Below, one piece after another: positions 25,989 through 34,908 of a stretch of 64,000 nt of DNA (positions are counted from its first letter, which is position 1; each line of letters starts with the position of its first letter). Source of the DNA: Poriferisodalis sp963663635 (GTDB taxonomy: Bacteria > Actinomycetota > Acidimicrobiia > Acidimicrobiales > Poriferisodalaceae); contig CAXXMY010000011.1 of NCBI GenBank assembly GCA_963663635.2, forward strand, positions 1-64,000, read 5' to 3'. Below the pieces are notes generated by a model. It did no database searches. It was not told the DNA's origin and saw nothing but the letters and a program-made list of their open reading frames with translations. The translations under genes and the position numbers were made by a program.

Positions 25989-26394
25989 TGCGGCCGGGCC
26001 GCTGCCGGGGCATGGCAGGAGGGATGCACGGGTTCGCCCGAGACAGACGAGACAGACGAGACAGAGTGGGGTAGTGGCACGAATCGGTGCCCGGAGCGAC
26101 AGCCCATGTGTACCGGGCGAGGCTTTGCCCGGGCGAAAGGTCCCGCGAGCAACCAGCACCGAAGCCGGTCCCACGCCCGTCGCCCTATCGTGCGAACGGC
26201 TTCGAATGGATCCTGAACCGTCGCAGCCCGGGTGTGCCTAAGCAATGGTGAGGCACACAGTCGAGGTCCATCTGGAGTGGGGGCCTCAAGCGATTGACGT
26301 GTTCGGAGGCTGAGCCGATGGAGCCTGATGCGCCGAGAAGCTCAAACCCGGTGAGATCACCGCACCGGGCGCCAGCGTGAACTCTGTGGGGCCG
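25989..26394. other. Non-coding interval with a short tandem repeat
   Basis: Frames here are shadow-like. The only structure seen is a 9-bp tandem repeat (AGACAGACG) copied about 2.7 times at 26041-26066. No promoter or hairpin stands out. Confidence 0.5.
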
Positions 26395-26799
26395 ATGGAA
26401 GCTGATGCAGTGGCCGACGAACGCTGGCCGGTTTCGGTCAAGGGCGTGCTCGGCTGGGACGGTCGGGTTGTCGTGCTGCGGAACGACCGGGGCGAATGGG
26501 AGCTGCCGGGCGGTCGTCTCGAAGTGACCGATGCGAGTCTCCAGGATGCACTTCGACGTGAAATCGGCGAGGAGCTTGGGCTTGACGCAGAGATCGGCAC
26601 GCTGCTCGACTCCTGGATCTACGACGTGGAGGGCACGCGAGTTCTCATCGTCACCTACGCATGCACGGCCAAGAAGCCCGCCGTGCTGAGCCACAGTGAC
26701 GAGCACACTGAGGTCGGGCTGTTCACGCCTGTCGAGCTCGCCAGCGCTCCCATCCCCAGCGGCTATCTCCGATCGATCGAGACCGTTGTCGGCGATTGA
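26395..26799 (+). CDS. Nudix hydrolase
   Basis: A 134-residue protein from ATG 26395; a GTG at 26377 in frame is an alternative. The Nudix box is clear: PGGRLEVTDASLQDALRREI followed by GEELGL, with the REUxEE core. The enzyme would hydrolyse a nucleoside diphosphate linked to another group, using Mg2+. VVVLRNDRGEWELPGG is the preceding strand and loop. No paired gene indicates the substrate. Confidence 0.83.
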   Translation: MEADAVADERWPVSVKGVLGWDGRVVVLRNDRGEWELPGGRLEVTDASLQDALRREIGEELGLDAEIGTLLDSWIYDVEGTRVLIVTYACTAKKPAVLSHSDEHTEVGLFTPVELASAPIPSGYLRSIETVVGD

Positions 26800-26919
26800 C
26801 CTGTCCTTCGGGCTCAGCGACGGATGCACTTTGGGCTGCAACGCGACAATCTCGACGGGCCGGTCGCGTTCTCGGCGCAGCTGTTCAGCACCGAGCCCGA
26901 ACCCACACGGCCGCGATCG

Positions 26920-27498
26920 TTACGAACCAGCTTTCTCCGAGACCGCTGCCAACGTCGCGAGGGCGTCTCGCAATTGGGCGTCGAGGTCGGGGTTGGTGAG
27001 AATCCCCGTCGCGGTGTCGAAGTTCTCGTTGAACCTGGGGATCGACAGGCTGGCCAGCACGTCGTTGCCGAAGTATTGAGCGAGGTGGGCTGCCGACCGC
27101 AGCACGAAGCCGCCTCCGCCACCACCGGGAGAAGTGGAGAGCATCACGATCGGTTTGTCGTGGTAGACGCGCATATTGATCCGCGATGCCCAGTCGAAGA
27201 CGTTCTTGTAGGCGACCGTGTAGGACCCGTTGTGCTCCGCGAACGAGATCAGCAGCGCGTCGGCGGCGCCGATCGTGTCGTAGAAGTCGTGGGCCGGCTG
27301 GGGGATCCCATCAGCGTTCTGGCGGTCGATGCTGTAGATCGGCATCTCGAAGTCGTTCAGGTCGATCGTGCGGAAATCCACCTCGCGGGCCCGGACACCC
27401 ACGACCAGCCCATCGGTGAGCAGGCGGATGGCGTAGTCGACGAGCTGCCGGTTGATCGACTGGCTGCTGTTGGAGGCGGCGAAAGCCAGGAGTTTCAT
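26920..27498 (-). CDS. NADPH-dependent FMN reductase
   Basis: A 192-residue flavodoxin-fold protein starting MKLLAFAASNSSQSINRQL (FMN phosphate loop). ALLISFAEHNGSYTVAYKNVFDW is the conserved helix-strand of the FMN_red family and KPIVMLSTSPGGGGG the second flavin loop. It probably reduces FMN, quinones or azo compounds with NAD(P)H. The glycine run in the second loop is longer than usual. It is followed closely on the same strand by nothing else and is preceded by the alpha/beta hydrolase. Confidence 0.8.
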   Translation of the reverse strand: MKLLAFAASNSSQSINRQLVDYAIRLLTDGLVVGVRAREVDFRTIDLNDFEMPIYSIDRQNADGIPQPAHDFYDTIGAADALLISFAEHNGSYTVAYKNVFDWASRINMRVYHDKPIVMLSTSPGGGGGGFVLRSAAHLAQYFGNDVLASLSIPRFNENFDTATGILTNPDLDAQLRDALATLAAVSEKAGS

Positions 27499-27539
27499 GT
27501 CAGGAGCTGCATGTCGTCATGTCCCGGTTCAGGTCGATC

Positions 27540-28445
27540 TCATGGACGTCGGCTGGCGTGAGCAGTGTGGCTGATGATGGCGTCGATGATGATCGGCCAC
27601 AGCGGTTTCGGCAGGTCGTGGCCCATGTCGCCGACCAGCAGCAGGTTGGCACCCGGCACAAGCTCGGCGGTGCGCTCACCGCCATTGGGCATGATCAACG
27701 GATCCTCACGTCCGTGGATCACCAGCGTCGGCACTGCCAGATTGCGAAGCCCCTCGGCTCGGTGCCCCGATCCCCGGACGGCCGCCATCTGCCGGTCGAG
27801 GCCCTCTGGATAGAACATGCGGTCGTAGGAGTCGGCCAGCAACTTGGCGGCAAGATCCGGGTCGAAGTAGCGCCGGCCGGCGCCGATCTTGCGCGAGGCG
27901 ACGCCGGCGGCGATGAACTCGTCGCGATCAGTCGGCCATGGTGCCATGAGCGCTGCGGCAGCCTCCGGCGACGCCTCGAAGTACCCGGGCTCACCCGTGG
28001 TCGACATGATCGAGGTCATTGTCAGCACCCGCTCGGGATGATCGATGGCCATCTGCTGGACGATCATCCCGCCCATTGACGAACCGGCAATGTGCGCTGC
28101 GGAGATTCCCTGGTGATCGAGCAGCCCCACCGCGTCGTCACCGAACGTCGACAGCGTGTACGGAATAGGCGGCATCGCTGTGCCCGCCGCGGCTGCCTTG
28201 GTCACTGCCGCGAGGTCCACTTCGACTCCGTCGAGATGCGTCGACAGGCCGACGTCACGATTGTCGAAGCTCACGACGAATCGCCCTCGCTCTGCGAGCT
28301 GCTCCCGGAACCCCTCGAACCATCCGAGGATCTGCGAGGAGAAGCCATTGACCAGCAGCAGCGCCGGGTCGGCTGGGTTGCCGTGGGTCTCGTAGTACAG
28401 CCTGATCTCGTTCGATCCGAAAACGTTGACGGGGGCATAGGGCAC
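27540..28445 (-). CDS. Alpha/beta hydrolase
   Basis: A 301-residue enzyme from GTG 28445, chosen for its GGAGG site 7 nt upstream. Motifs: oxyanion segment LLVNGFSSQILGWF, FDNRDVGLST typical of the haloalkane dehalogenase/esterase group, nucleophile elbow GSSMGGMIVQQMA, acid in VIHGREDPLI and histidine in GDMGHDLP. It is close to the aclacinomycin-methylesterase-like group of hydrolases. The substrate is unknown. The FMN reductase follows 41 nt downstream on the same strand, so the two are probably co-transcribed. Confidence 0.83.
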   Translation of the reverse strand: MPYAPVNVFGSNEIRLYYETHGNPADPALLLVNGFSSQILGWFEGFREQLAERGRFVVSFDNRDVGLSTHLDGVEVDLAAVTKAAAAGTAMPPIPYTLSTFGDDAVGLLDHQGISAAHIAGSSMGGMIVQQMAIDHPERVLTMTSIMSTTGEPGYFEASPEAAAALMAPWPTDRDEFIAAGVASRKIGAGRRYFDPDLAAKLLADSYDRMFYPEGLDRQMAAVRGSGHRAEGLRNLAVPTLVIHGREDPLIMPNGGERTAELVPGANLLLVGDMGHDLPKPLWPIIIDAIISHTAHASRRP

Positions 28446-28611
28446 GGGCGGGCCTCCTGCTCGCGGGTCGTGCCGGCTGTGTAGCACTGGCTGGGTGGCA
28501 CCGGCTGGCGTTGAGTTTGTCGCACCGGTGACGGGTGACAACCGTTTCGAGCATTCCCGCCCGGTACAACTCGTCGAATTGAACTTCGGCGCCTGGCCTA
28601 TCGTTCGATCC

Positions 28612-29016
28612 ATGCGGCGGATGCACATCGGGTTGCAGGTCGACGACCTCGAAGAGTCGATCGAGTTCTACATGCGGCTGTTCGGCGCCGAACCCACCCT
28701 GCGGCGCCCCGACTACGCCAAGTGGATGCTGGACGACCCGCGCATCAACTTCTCGCTCGACGTCCACGGCGACGGACCCCCCGGCTCCGCCCACTACGGC
28801 ATCCAGGTGGAATCGCACGAAGAGCTAGAGGACATGCGGAGCCACATCGACGCCGCCGACCTGCCCCGTGCCGACCAGGACGACCTGGTGTGCGGCTACC
28901 AGCTCCAGCACAAGTCATGGGTTACCGACCCCAACGGCCTGTGGTGGGAGGCGTTCTTCACCGAAGGAGTGGTCGACGAGGGCTACGGCACCCCCGAAAT
29001 GCCCGACCCCAGATGA
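28612..29016 (+). CDS. VOC-family protein (ArsI/CadI-like)
   Basis: A 134-residue protein from ATG 28612. MHIGLQVDDLEESIEFYMRLFG and YAKWMLDDPRINFSLD match the ArsI/CadI branch of the vicinal-oxygen-chelate fold, as does SWVTDPNGLWWEAF at the end with the metal-ligand glutamate. The cysteine pair used by ArsI to bind arsenicals or cadmium is reduced to VCGYQLQHK, one Cys, so a direct C-As lyase role is doubtful. Divergent from the hydrolase. Confidence 0.72.
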   Translation: MRRMHIGLQVDDLEESIEFYMRLFGAEPTLRRPDYAKWMLDDPRINFSLDVHGDGPPGSAHYGIQVESHEELEDMRSHIDAADLPRADQDDLVCGYQLQHKSWVTDPNGLWWEAFFTEGVVDEGYGTPEMPDPR

Positions 29017-29050
29017 GCACTCCCTGTCGGACCCGTGCCCTGCATGGCGG

Positions 29051-29959
29051 CTAGAGGTACGCCGTCGGCGCCTTCCTGCGTTTCGGGTTGAGCGGAATCG
29101 GAATGAACCTCGGGACCGATGCCTGGTAACGGCTGTAGGCCGGATACTTCCCACTCGAGATCTTCTCGGTGACGTGCGTCGAGCTCTGGAAGAGCAGGAC
29201 CAAAATGACGCAGCCCAAGCCCGTCCAATGCCAGATCCGGCCTGAAGCCGAAATGGCGAACAAGTAGAAGACCACCCACATCCCCATTTCGCAGGCGCAA
29301 TTCGGATGGCGGCAATAGCGAAACAGGCCCTCGGCCAGGAACGGCCGCTCCACGTCGTCTCCCGCTGCCGCTTGTCGCTTCTTGTCCTGCTGGAATCGCC
29401 ACATCTGGTTGTCGGCGACGCTCTCCAGCACAAGCAGAGTCAAGAACGCCACGATCGCGACGTAATCCAGCCAGCCCAGCGGCACATCGGCGTGTACCCA
29501 GGCGTGATGAATCGGCGAGATGAACAGCCACACGATCAGCATCTGGCCAAAGGCGATGAACAACAGGTTGAGCAGCTGGAATCGCAGCGCGCCGAGCTGC
29601 CCCCTCAGATAGGTCCACCGGTGGTCCTCGTTACCGGGTCGGTACCCGCCCCTGCGGGCCAAATTGAACGTCAATCGAGCCGACCACAAACACGTCAGCG
29701 CCGTCATCACCGTGATGCGGACGGAACCGAATCCCACGTCGACAGCAACGATCCCGCAGTAGACCACCGGCGCCAGCGACCACAGCCGGTCCACCCAGGA
29801 ATGGTCGCGTGTCGGTATCGCGACCACCCAGCAGAGCACTGCGAGAACGATGCACACACACAGCGCTGTCCCGTACGGCTTTCCCGTAAGAGGATGGTCG
29901 ATGACGGCATAACTGTTGCCAGCACCGCCGCTCACGAAGGCTGCTGCCGAATCCGCCAC
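29051..29959 (-). CDS. DUF1295 membrane protein
   Basis: A 302-residue protein with about seven membrane helices. The signature of DUF1295 is present: TCLWSARLTFNLARRGGY, EDHRWTYLRGQ, and the C-terminal RYCRHPNCACEMGMWVVFYLF with the Arg-His-Pro-Asn motif of steroid reductase and isoprenylcysteine methyltransferase-like enzymes. An integral-membrane reductase or methyltransferase is likely; the substrate is unknown. It lies just downstream of the benzoate-CoA ligase on the same strand (17 nt gap), so it may belong to that operon. Confidence 0.75.
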   Translation of the reverse strand: MADSAAAFVSGGAGNSYAVIDHPLTGKPYGTALCVCIVLAVLCWVVAIPTRDHSWVDRLWSLAPVVYCGIVAVDVGFGSVRITVMTALTCLWSARLTFNLARRGGYRPGNEDHRWTYLRGQLGALRFQLLNLLFIAFGQMLIVWLFISPIHHAWVHADVPLGWLDYVAIVAFLTLLVLESVADNQMWRFQQDKKRQAAAGDDVERPFLAEGLFRYCRHPNCACEMGMWVVFYLFAISASGRIWHWTGLGCVILVLLFQSSTHVTEKISSGKYPAYSRYQASVPRFIPIPLNPKRRKAPTAYL

Positions 29960-29976
29960 GGTGCCTCGATCCGGGG

Positions 29977-31653
29977 TCAGGAACTCGCCTCAGTGAGCCG
30001 GTTGCGGAGCTCGAACCGCTTGATCTTGCCCGTCGCGGTCTTCGGGAACTCATCCACCACATGCATCTGGCGAGGCCGCTTGAACGCTGCCATCCGGCTG
30101 CGGCAGTGCTGCACGAGCAATTCCGTGTCGATCGATGCTCCCGTCGCGGGCACCACAAAGGCCACCACGGTTTCGAGACCCTGGTCGTCTCGGGCGCCCA
30201 CCACTGCGGCCTCGAGGACGGATGCGTGTTCGATGAGCGCGCTCTCGACCTCGGCCGGAGACACCCAGATGCCGCCCGCCTTGATCATGTCGTTGTTGCG
30301 GCCGAGGAATGTCCAGTGGCCCGCGGCCGACCTGGTGTACACATCGCCGGTGCGCACCCAGCCGTCACGGAAGGCGGCCGCGGTCGCTTCCGGACGCTGC
30401 CAGTAGCCCACAGCGGCCGATGGCCCTCGGACATGGAGGTAGCCCGGCGTGTCGGGCTCGGTGACGACGTGGTCGTTGTCATCACGGAGCTCTGCCTCGT
30501 AGCCCGCAACGACGTGACCGCTCGAGCCCGGGACCTGTTCGGCGAGCGTGTTCGAGATGAAGATGTGCAGCAGCTCGGTCGATCCGATGCCGTCGAGCAC
30601 CGGGCTGCGGGTGAGCTCGGCAAAGCGGGTCTGGACGTTGGCCGGCAGGGATTCGCCCGCTGTCACGGTCGCCCGGACGGTGTCAAACGTCGACGGCGGG
30701 GGATCGGCGTCGAGCATGGCGGCGCAGAAGCCGGGGCTGGAGAAGAACAGCGTCGGCTGCTCGTCGGTGATGAGCTGGGCCATGAGTGCCGGGGTCGGCG
30801 GCTCGGGGTTGAGGATGGCGGTGGCGCCCATGGCGAACGGAAACGTGAGCGAATTCCCGAGGCCGTAGGCGAAGAAGAGCTTTGCGACCGACAGGCAGCG
30901 GTCATCGGGGGCGACGCCCAGCACTCGTGTGGCGTAGGTCTCGACGGTCGCCGGGAGGTTCCCGTGCAAGTGAATGACGCCCTTGGGGGTTCCCGTCGTG
31001 CCGCTGGAGTAGAGCCAGAAGGCCTGCGAGCCTCGGGTGGTGGGTGCGACCGGAGCCTCTCTGACGTCTGTGGCCTCGCTGGCACCGGTGGAGTCCGTGG
31101 AGCCGCTGGCGCCCGTGGGGCTGGTGGAGCCCCTGGAGCCGCGGGCACCGGTGGAGCCGGTGAAGCCGGACGAGCCGACGGCGTCGGACCACTCCCGGAC
31201 GTCGACGCTGTGGCCGAGCGCTGCCGCAACCGACGTCGCGTCGCCGCCCACCACGACGTGTCGCAGCTCCGGCGCCGCAGCCGCAATGTCAGCCACGACG
31301 GCCGCGAAGGTGTCCGAGATGGCCAGCACCCGGGCGCCGCAGTCCGCCACGATTGCGGCCAGCGATCGGCCCTCGAGCATGGTCGACAACGGAATGGGCA
31401 CCGCACCGGATCGCTGGGCGCCGAGGAACAGTGCCGGGAACGTCTCGTCGTCCTGGACGACCATCGCAATCCGGTCGCCGGCCTGCACCCCAAGATCGTC
31501 GAGGAGCCACTGCGCACGCCACAGCTGTGCCTGCAGCTCGGCGTAGCTCGTGGATCTCCCTTGGCAGCGGATGGCGACGCGCTCGCCGCGGCCTTCGTCG
31601 ACGTGGCGGTCCACCAACCAGGCAGCGGCGTTGAACTCGTCGGTGTCGGCCAC
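29977..31653 (-). CDS. bclA: Benzoate-CoA ligase family protein
   Basis: A 558-residue adenylate-forming ligase from GTG 31653 (VADTDEFNAAAWLVDRHV). The AMP-binding loop is YSSGTTGTPKGVIHLHGN; SVAKLFFAYGLGNSLTFPFAMGA is characteristic of benzoate-CoA ligases; later come GIGSTELLHIFISN and the C-terminal lysine in FPKTATGKIKR. It activates benzoate or a close analogue to its CoA thioester for the BoxB/BoxC steps encoded just upstream. Unusual: residues about 160-192 are a Gly/Ser/Thr-rich stretch of xxG triplets (GFTGSTGARGSRGSTSPTG...), inserted before the nucleotide-binding core. DUF1295 follows after 17 nt. Confidence 0.83.
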   Translation of the reverse strand: MADTDEFNAAAWLVDRHVDEGRGERVAIRCQGRSTSYAELQAQLWRAQWLLDDLGVQAGDRIAMVVQDDETFPALFLGAQRSGAVPIPLSTMLEGRSLAAIVADCGARVLAISDTFAAVVADIAAAAPELRHVVVGGDATSVAAALGHSVDVREWSDAVGSSGFTGSTGARGSRGSTSPTGASGSTDSTGASEATDVREAPVAPTTRGSQAFWLYSSGTTGTPKGVIHLHGNLPATVETYATRVLGVAPDDRCLSVAKLFFAYGLGNSLTFPFAMGATAILNPEPPTPALMAQLITDEQPTLFFSSPGFCAAMLDADPPPSTFDTVRATVTAGESLPANVQTRFAELTRSPVLDGIGSTELLHIFISNTLAEQVPGSSGHVVAGYEAELRDDNDHVVTEPDTPGYLHVRGPSAAVGYWQRPEATAAAFRDGWVRTGDVYTRSAAGHWTFLGRNNDMIKAGGIWVSPAEVESALIEHASVLEAAVVGARDDQGLETVVAFVVPATGASIDTELLVQHCRSRMAAFKRPRQMHVVDEFPKTATGKIKRFELRNRLTEASS

Positions 31654-31681
31654 TGGATTTCCCCTCAGCCCCCTCGCCGAC

Positions 31682-33097
31682 TCAGACCTGGACGTACTGG
31701 TAGTCGATGGGCTTGCGATGGATGCCACGCGCCGGCGGCGCCACCCATCCCGCCATCTTGCCCGGCTCGGTCACACCGGTCATCACCGACTGCACATGGG
31801 CCCGATCGGCGTCGCTGGGGAGCCAGTCGCTGACGTTGGCCTGCCACGTCGCATCGTCGAGCAAGCGCCCGTCGGGGCTCACGTGGTGGTCCCTGAACGT
31901 GCCCACATTGCGGTGGAAGCCGATGTGGGGTAGCTCGAGCCGAAAGTCGATGCCGGCTTCGCTCAGGGTGCGGTTCCAACGTTGGAGACCCTTGCGGCAG
32001 TCCTCGCTGTAGTCCTCACGCAGTGTCTCGTTGAGTGCCGCCAGCTGGGTGACTTCACGGCTGCCGATCCCGCCCTCGGTGCACTCAGGGACGAGGCGAT
32101 GGTCGTTCTTGAGCAGATGATCGTCACGGCGGCGCTCCTCGGCGAATCGGCCCTTGAGGCCCGCGGCGAAGTAGTTGGCGGCGTTGGTCGATGTCTCAGA
32201 GCCGAACAGGTCAAGCGACACCGAGTAATGGAAGTTGACGTACTTCCGGAGCAGGTCCAGGTTGAAGCCGCCATAGGGGTGCACGTCGTCGGTGTCGTGC
32301 TGTTGCATCAGCTCGACGGTGCGCTGGACAACCCGGCCCACGCCCGAGGCCCCGACGAACATGTGGTACGCCTCTTCCTTGAGCATGAAATCGCACGTGC
32401 GCGAGAGGGGATCGAACGCCGACTCGCGCAGCGACGCCAGCTGGTACTTGCCGTCACGGTCGGTGAAGTAGGTGAACATGAAGAACGAGAGCCAGTCGGG
32501 GGTTTCCTCGTTGAACGCGCCCAGGATGCGCGGGTTGTCGCTGTCGCCGGAATGGCGCTCGAGCATCTCGTCGGCTTCGTCGCGGCCGTCGCGGCCGAAG
32601 TAGCCCTGAAGCAGGTACACCATCGCCCACAGGTGGCGGCCCTCCTCGACATTGATCTGGAACAGGTTCCGCATGTCATAGAGCGACGGTGCGGTGAGCG
32701 AGAGACGGCGCTGCTGCTCCACCGATGCCGGCTCGGTGTCGCCTTGGACCACGAGCAGGCGTCGAAGCGCTGACCGATATTCGCCGGGCACCTCCTGCCA
32801 CACGGGTTCGCCCTTGTGGTCGCCGAACGCGATCCGCCGGTCGGGCTCGGCGTCGGCGAGAAAGATGCCCCATCGGTAGTCGGGCATCTCCACATAACCG
32901 AAGTTCGCCCAGCCCTCCTGGCCCACGTCGATGGCGGTGCGCAGGTAGACCCGGTTGCGCTGGAAGGCGGAAGGCCCGAGTTCCTCCCACCATCGGATGA
33001 ACTTCGGCTGCCATTGCTCGAGCGCCCGCTGAAGGCGGCGGTCGCCCGCCAGGTTGACGTTGTTCGGGATCTTGGCGTCGATGTCAACGGCTGTCAT
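31682..33097 (-). CDS. boxB: Benzoyl-CoA 2,3-epoxidase subunit B (BoxB)
   Basis: A 471-residue protein, the usual BoxB length. It starts MTAVDIDAKIPNNVNLAGDR. Diiron ligand helices are visible: FQINVEEGRHLWAMVYLL (ExxH) and CDFMLKEEAYHMFVG (EExxH). BoxB uses O2 and electrons from BoxA to convert benzoyl-CoA to 2,3-epoxybenzoyl-CoA, the first ring step of the aerobic hybrid (box) pathway. It follows boxC after 4 nt, and the CoA ligase follows after 28 nt, so the three form an operon. No boxA reductase is present in this window. Confidence 0.93.
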   Translation of the reverse strand: MTAVDIDAKIPNNVNLAGDRRLQRALEQWQPKFIRWWEELGPSAFQRNRVYLRTAIDVGQEGWANFGYVEMPDYRWGIFLADAEPDRRIAFGDHKGEPVWQEVPGEYRSALRRLLVVQGDTEPASVEQQRRLSLTAPSLYDMRNLFQINVEEGRHLWAMVYLLQGYFGRDGRDEADEMLERHSGDSDNPRILGAFNEETPDWLSFFMFTYFTDRDGKYQLASLRESAFDPLSRTCDFMLKEEAYHMFVGASGVGRVVQRTVELMQQHDTDDVHPYGGFNLDLLRKYVNFHYSVSLDLFGSETSTNAANYFAAGLKGRFAEERRRDDHLLKNDHRLVPECTEGGIGSREVTQLAALNETLREDYSEDCRKGLQRWNRTLSEAGIDFRLELPHIGFHRNVGTFRDHHVSPDGRLLDDATWQANVSDWLPSDADRAHVQSVMTGVTEPGKMAGWVAPPARGIHRKPIDYQYVQV

Positions 33098-33101
33098 CGG
33101 G

Positions 33102-34769
33102 TCACACTCGCTTGGGGTCGAAGTCGGGCCGGGAGCCAGTGCCGAAGCGTTGGAGCGCGCCGTCGGGCCCGACGGCGTTCGGTCGCTGAAAGATCCAGTT
33201 CTGCCAGGCGGAGAGTCGGGAGAAGATCTTCGTGGTCATTGTCTCAGGGCCCACGAACCGGTAGTTCGCCTCCATGCCGGTCAGGGCATCTGGGCTGAAG
33301 CTGTTGCGCTCTTCGAGCATCACCCGGATCTCGTCGGGCCAGTCAATGTCGTCGGGTGTGAAGGTCACCAGCTCGGCATCGAGAGCGTCGCGGGCGGTGA
33401 GATCTTTGCCCGCCAAGGCCGCCGCGTTGTCGTAAGCATCGTCGCGACCCCAGAAACGTGTCCGCAACCGGGTGAGGTCGTTGGCCATCGGGTACCAGCC
33501 GAGGTTGGCCTCGGTGAGGCGAATGGTTGCCGGTGCGGGCGGATCATCGAGGTCTTCCCACGTGCCGTCGAGCATGAACGAGCGGTCGGCCACAAGCACC
33601 AGCTCTGCGAGCGTGCCGACAAAGCAGCTGCCTGGCTCGATCAGCGTCACGAGCGATCGGGCCGAGATGTCGAGTCGCGACAGCGTTCGTGCCCACAAGA
33701 GCCGGGTCTCGCGGACCAGCCAATGGTCCGAATCGGTGGCGAAGAGCGTTTCGACCCGAGCGACCGCATCGGGATCGCCTTCGGTGCGGAACACCCAGCT
33801 GCCGATCTCGGGCTCGTTGAACCGTAGATGCAGGATGGCGTCGTCCATCTCGCGGGCGACACCCAGGATCCATGCGTCGGTGCCCGCGACCGCGAGCTCG
33901 CTCCCGTTCTGTGGCTGGTCGCCTTGCGGGGCGCGCACGACGAACGACGCGGTGCCGACGTTGCGGTCGATGGTGATCTGGACCGCCGAGTAGATGACGG
34001 CGTCATCGCTCACCGTCCGCTTAAGGGGTCCGAGCCCGATGCCGGCCTCATCGTTGGGCCGGTCGCTGTGGGCCGCTCGTGCGGCTGCCCGAGCAGCGAC
34101 AAGGTCATCCCATCCACTGGCCGGGGCGATGTGGTCGACCAGCTGCCATTCGAGGGCAGTCTTGGCACGCACGCCCTCGGAACGGGTGGCGAAGGTGTCC
34201 GCCAGGTCGCGGCGCACGTGGCGCTTGTCGACCAGCCGGGTCAGCCCGCCGGTGCCCGGGAGCACGGCAAGGAGGGGGATCTCCGGCAGCGACACCGCAG
34301 ATGCCCGGTCGTCGATGAGAAGGATCTCGTCGCAGGCCAGCGCCAGTTCGTATCCGCCCCCGGCCGCCGTCCCGTTGACAGCGGCGATCCATGTCTGGCC
34401 GGAGTTCTCGGTTGCGTCTTCGATGCTGTTGCGGGTCTCGTTGGTGAACTTGCAGAAGTTCACCTTGTGGCCGTGGCTGGAGCTCGCGAGCATTCCGATG
34501 TTGGCTCCGGCGCAGAAGACCTTGTTGAGGCCGCCAGTGACGACCACGGCCTTGACCCCGGGGTGCTCGAATCGCAGTCGCTGGGCTGCATCGGCGAGTT
34601 CGATGTCGACACCCAGGTCATAGGAGTTGGTCTTGAGCTCGTAATCGTCCCGCAGGCCGCCCTGGGGGTCAACGGCCATGGTAAGCGTGGCGATGGGGCC
34701 GTCGACACTGAGCGACCAGTGGCGGTATCGACTCGGGCGTGTCTGGAATTCGACGGTCGGCTCGCCCAC
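33102..34769 (-). CDS. boxC: Benzoyl-CoA-dihydrodiol lyase (BoxC)
   Basis: A 555-residue protein, matching BoxC. GTG 34769 follows an AAGGAGGAGC ribosome-binding site. The N-terminal half is a crotonase domain: FCAGANIGMLASSSHG and NGTAAGGGYELALACDE (oxyanion hole), LPGTGGLTRLVDKR. The C-terminal half (LLWARTLSRLDISARSL, then GTLAELVLVADRSFML) repeats the crotonase-like fold. BoxC opens the epoxybenzoyl-CoA ring by double hydrolysis, giving a semialdehyde CoA ester and formate. First gene of the box operon in this window; an FxsA gene lies 139 nt upstream. Confidence 0.93.
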   Translation of the reverse strand: MGEPTVEFQTRPSRYRHWSLSVDGPIATLTMAVDPQGGLRDDYELKTNSYDLGVDIELADAAQRLRFEHPGVKAVVVTGGLNKVFCAGANIGMLASSSHGHKVNFCKFTNETRNSIEDATENSGQTWIAAVNGTAAGGGYELALACDEILLIDDRASAVSLPEIPLLAVLPGTGGLTRLVDKRHVRRDLADTFATRSEGVRAKTALEWQLVDHIAPASGWDDLVAARAAARAAHSDRPNDEAGIGLGPLKRTVSDDAVIYSAVQITIDRNVGTASFVVRAPQGDQPQNGSELAVAGTDAWILGVAREMDDAILHLRFNEPEIGSWVFRTEGDPDAVARVETLFATDSDHWLVRETRLLWARTLSRLDISARSLVTLIEPGSCFVGTLAELVLVADRSFMLDGTWEDLDDPPAPATIRLTEANLGWYPMANDLTRLRTRFWGRDDAYDNAAALAGKDLTARDALDAELVTFTPDDIDWPDEIRVMLEERNSFSPDALTGMEANYRFVGPETMTTKIFSRLSAWQNWIFQRPNAVGPDGALQRFGTGSRPDFDPKRV

Positions 34770-34908
34770 AGCTCCTCCTTGTCTGACGGTTCGCAGAGCT
34801 TCGCACGCAGTATCTGCGGTTGGCGCGCCCGACGGTGGCAACGGGCAGATTCCCGGAGCGCACCGCCAACGAGAACGACGGCGACGGCACCGCCTCGATG
34901 CCGTGCTG

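Noticed and set aside
24492..26174. 560-aa minus-strand frame
   Set aside because: It runs antisense to the HNH endonuclease, whose motifs are clear; typical high-GC shadow frame.
28612..29016. ArsI C-As lyase
   Set aside because: The cysteine pair is not kept, so only the VOC fold is claimed.
30061..31833. 590-aa plus-strand frame
   Set aside because: Antisense of the benzoate-CoA ligase; repetitive Gly/Ala content comes from the collagen-like stretch.
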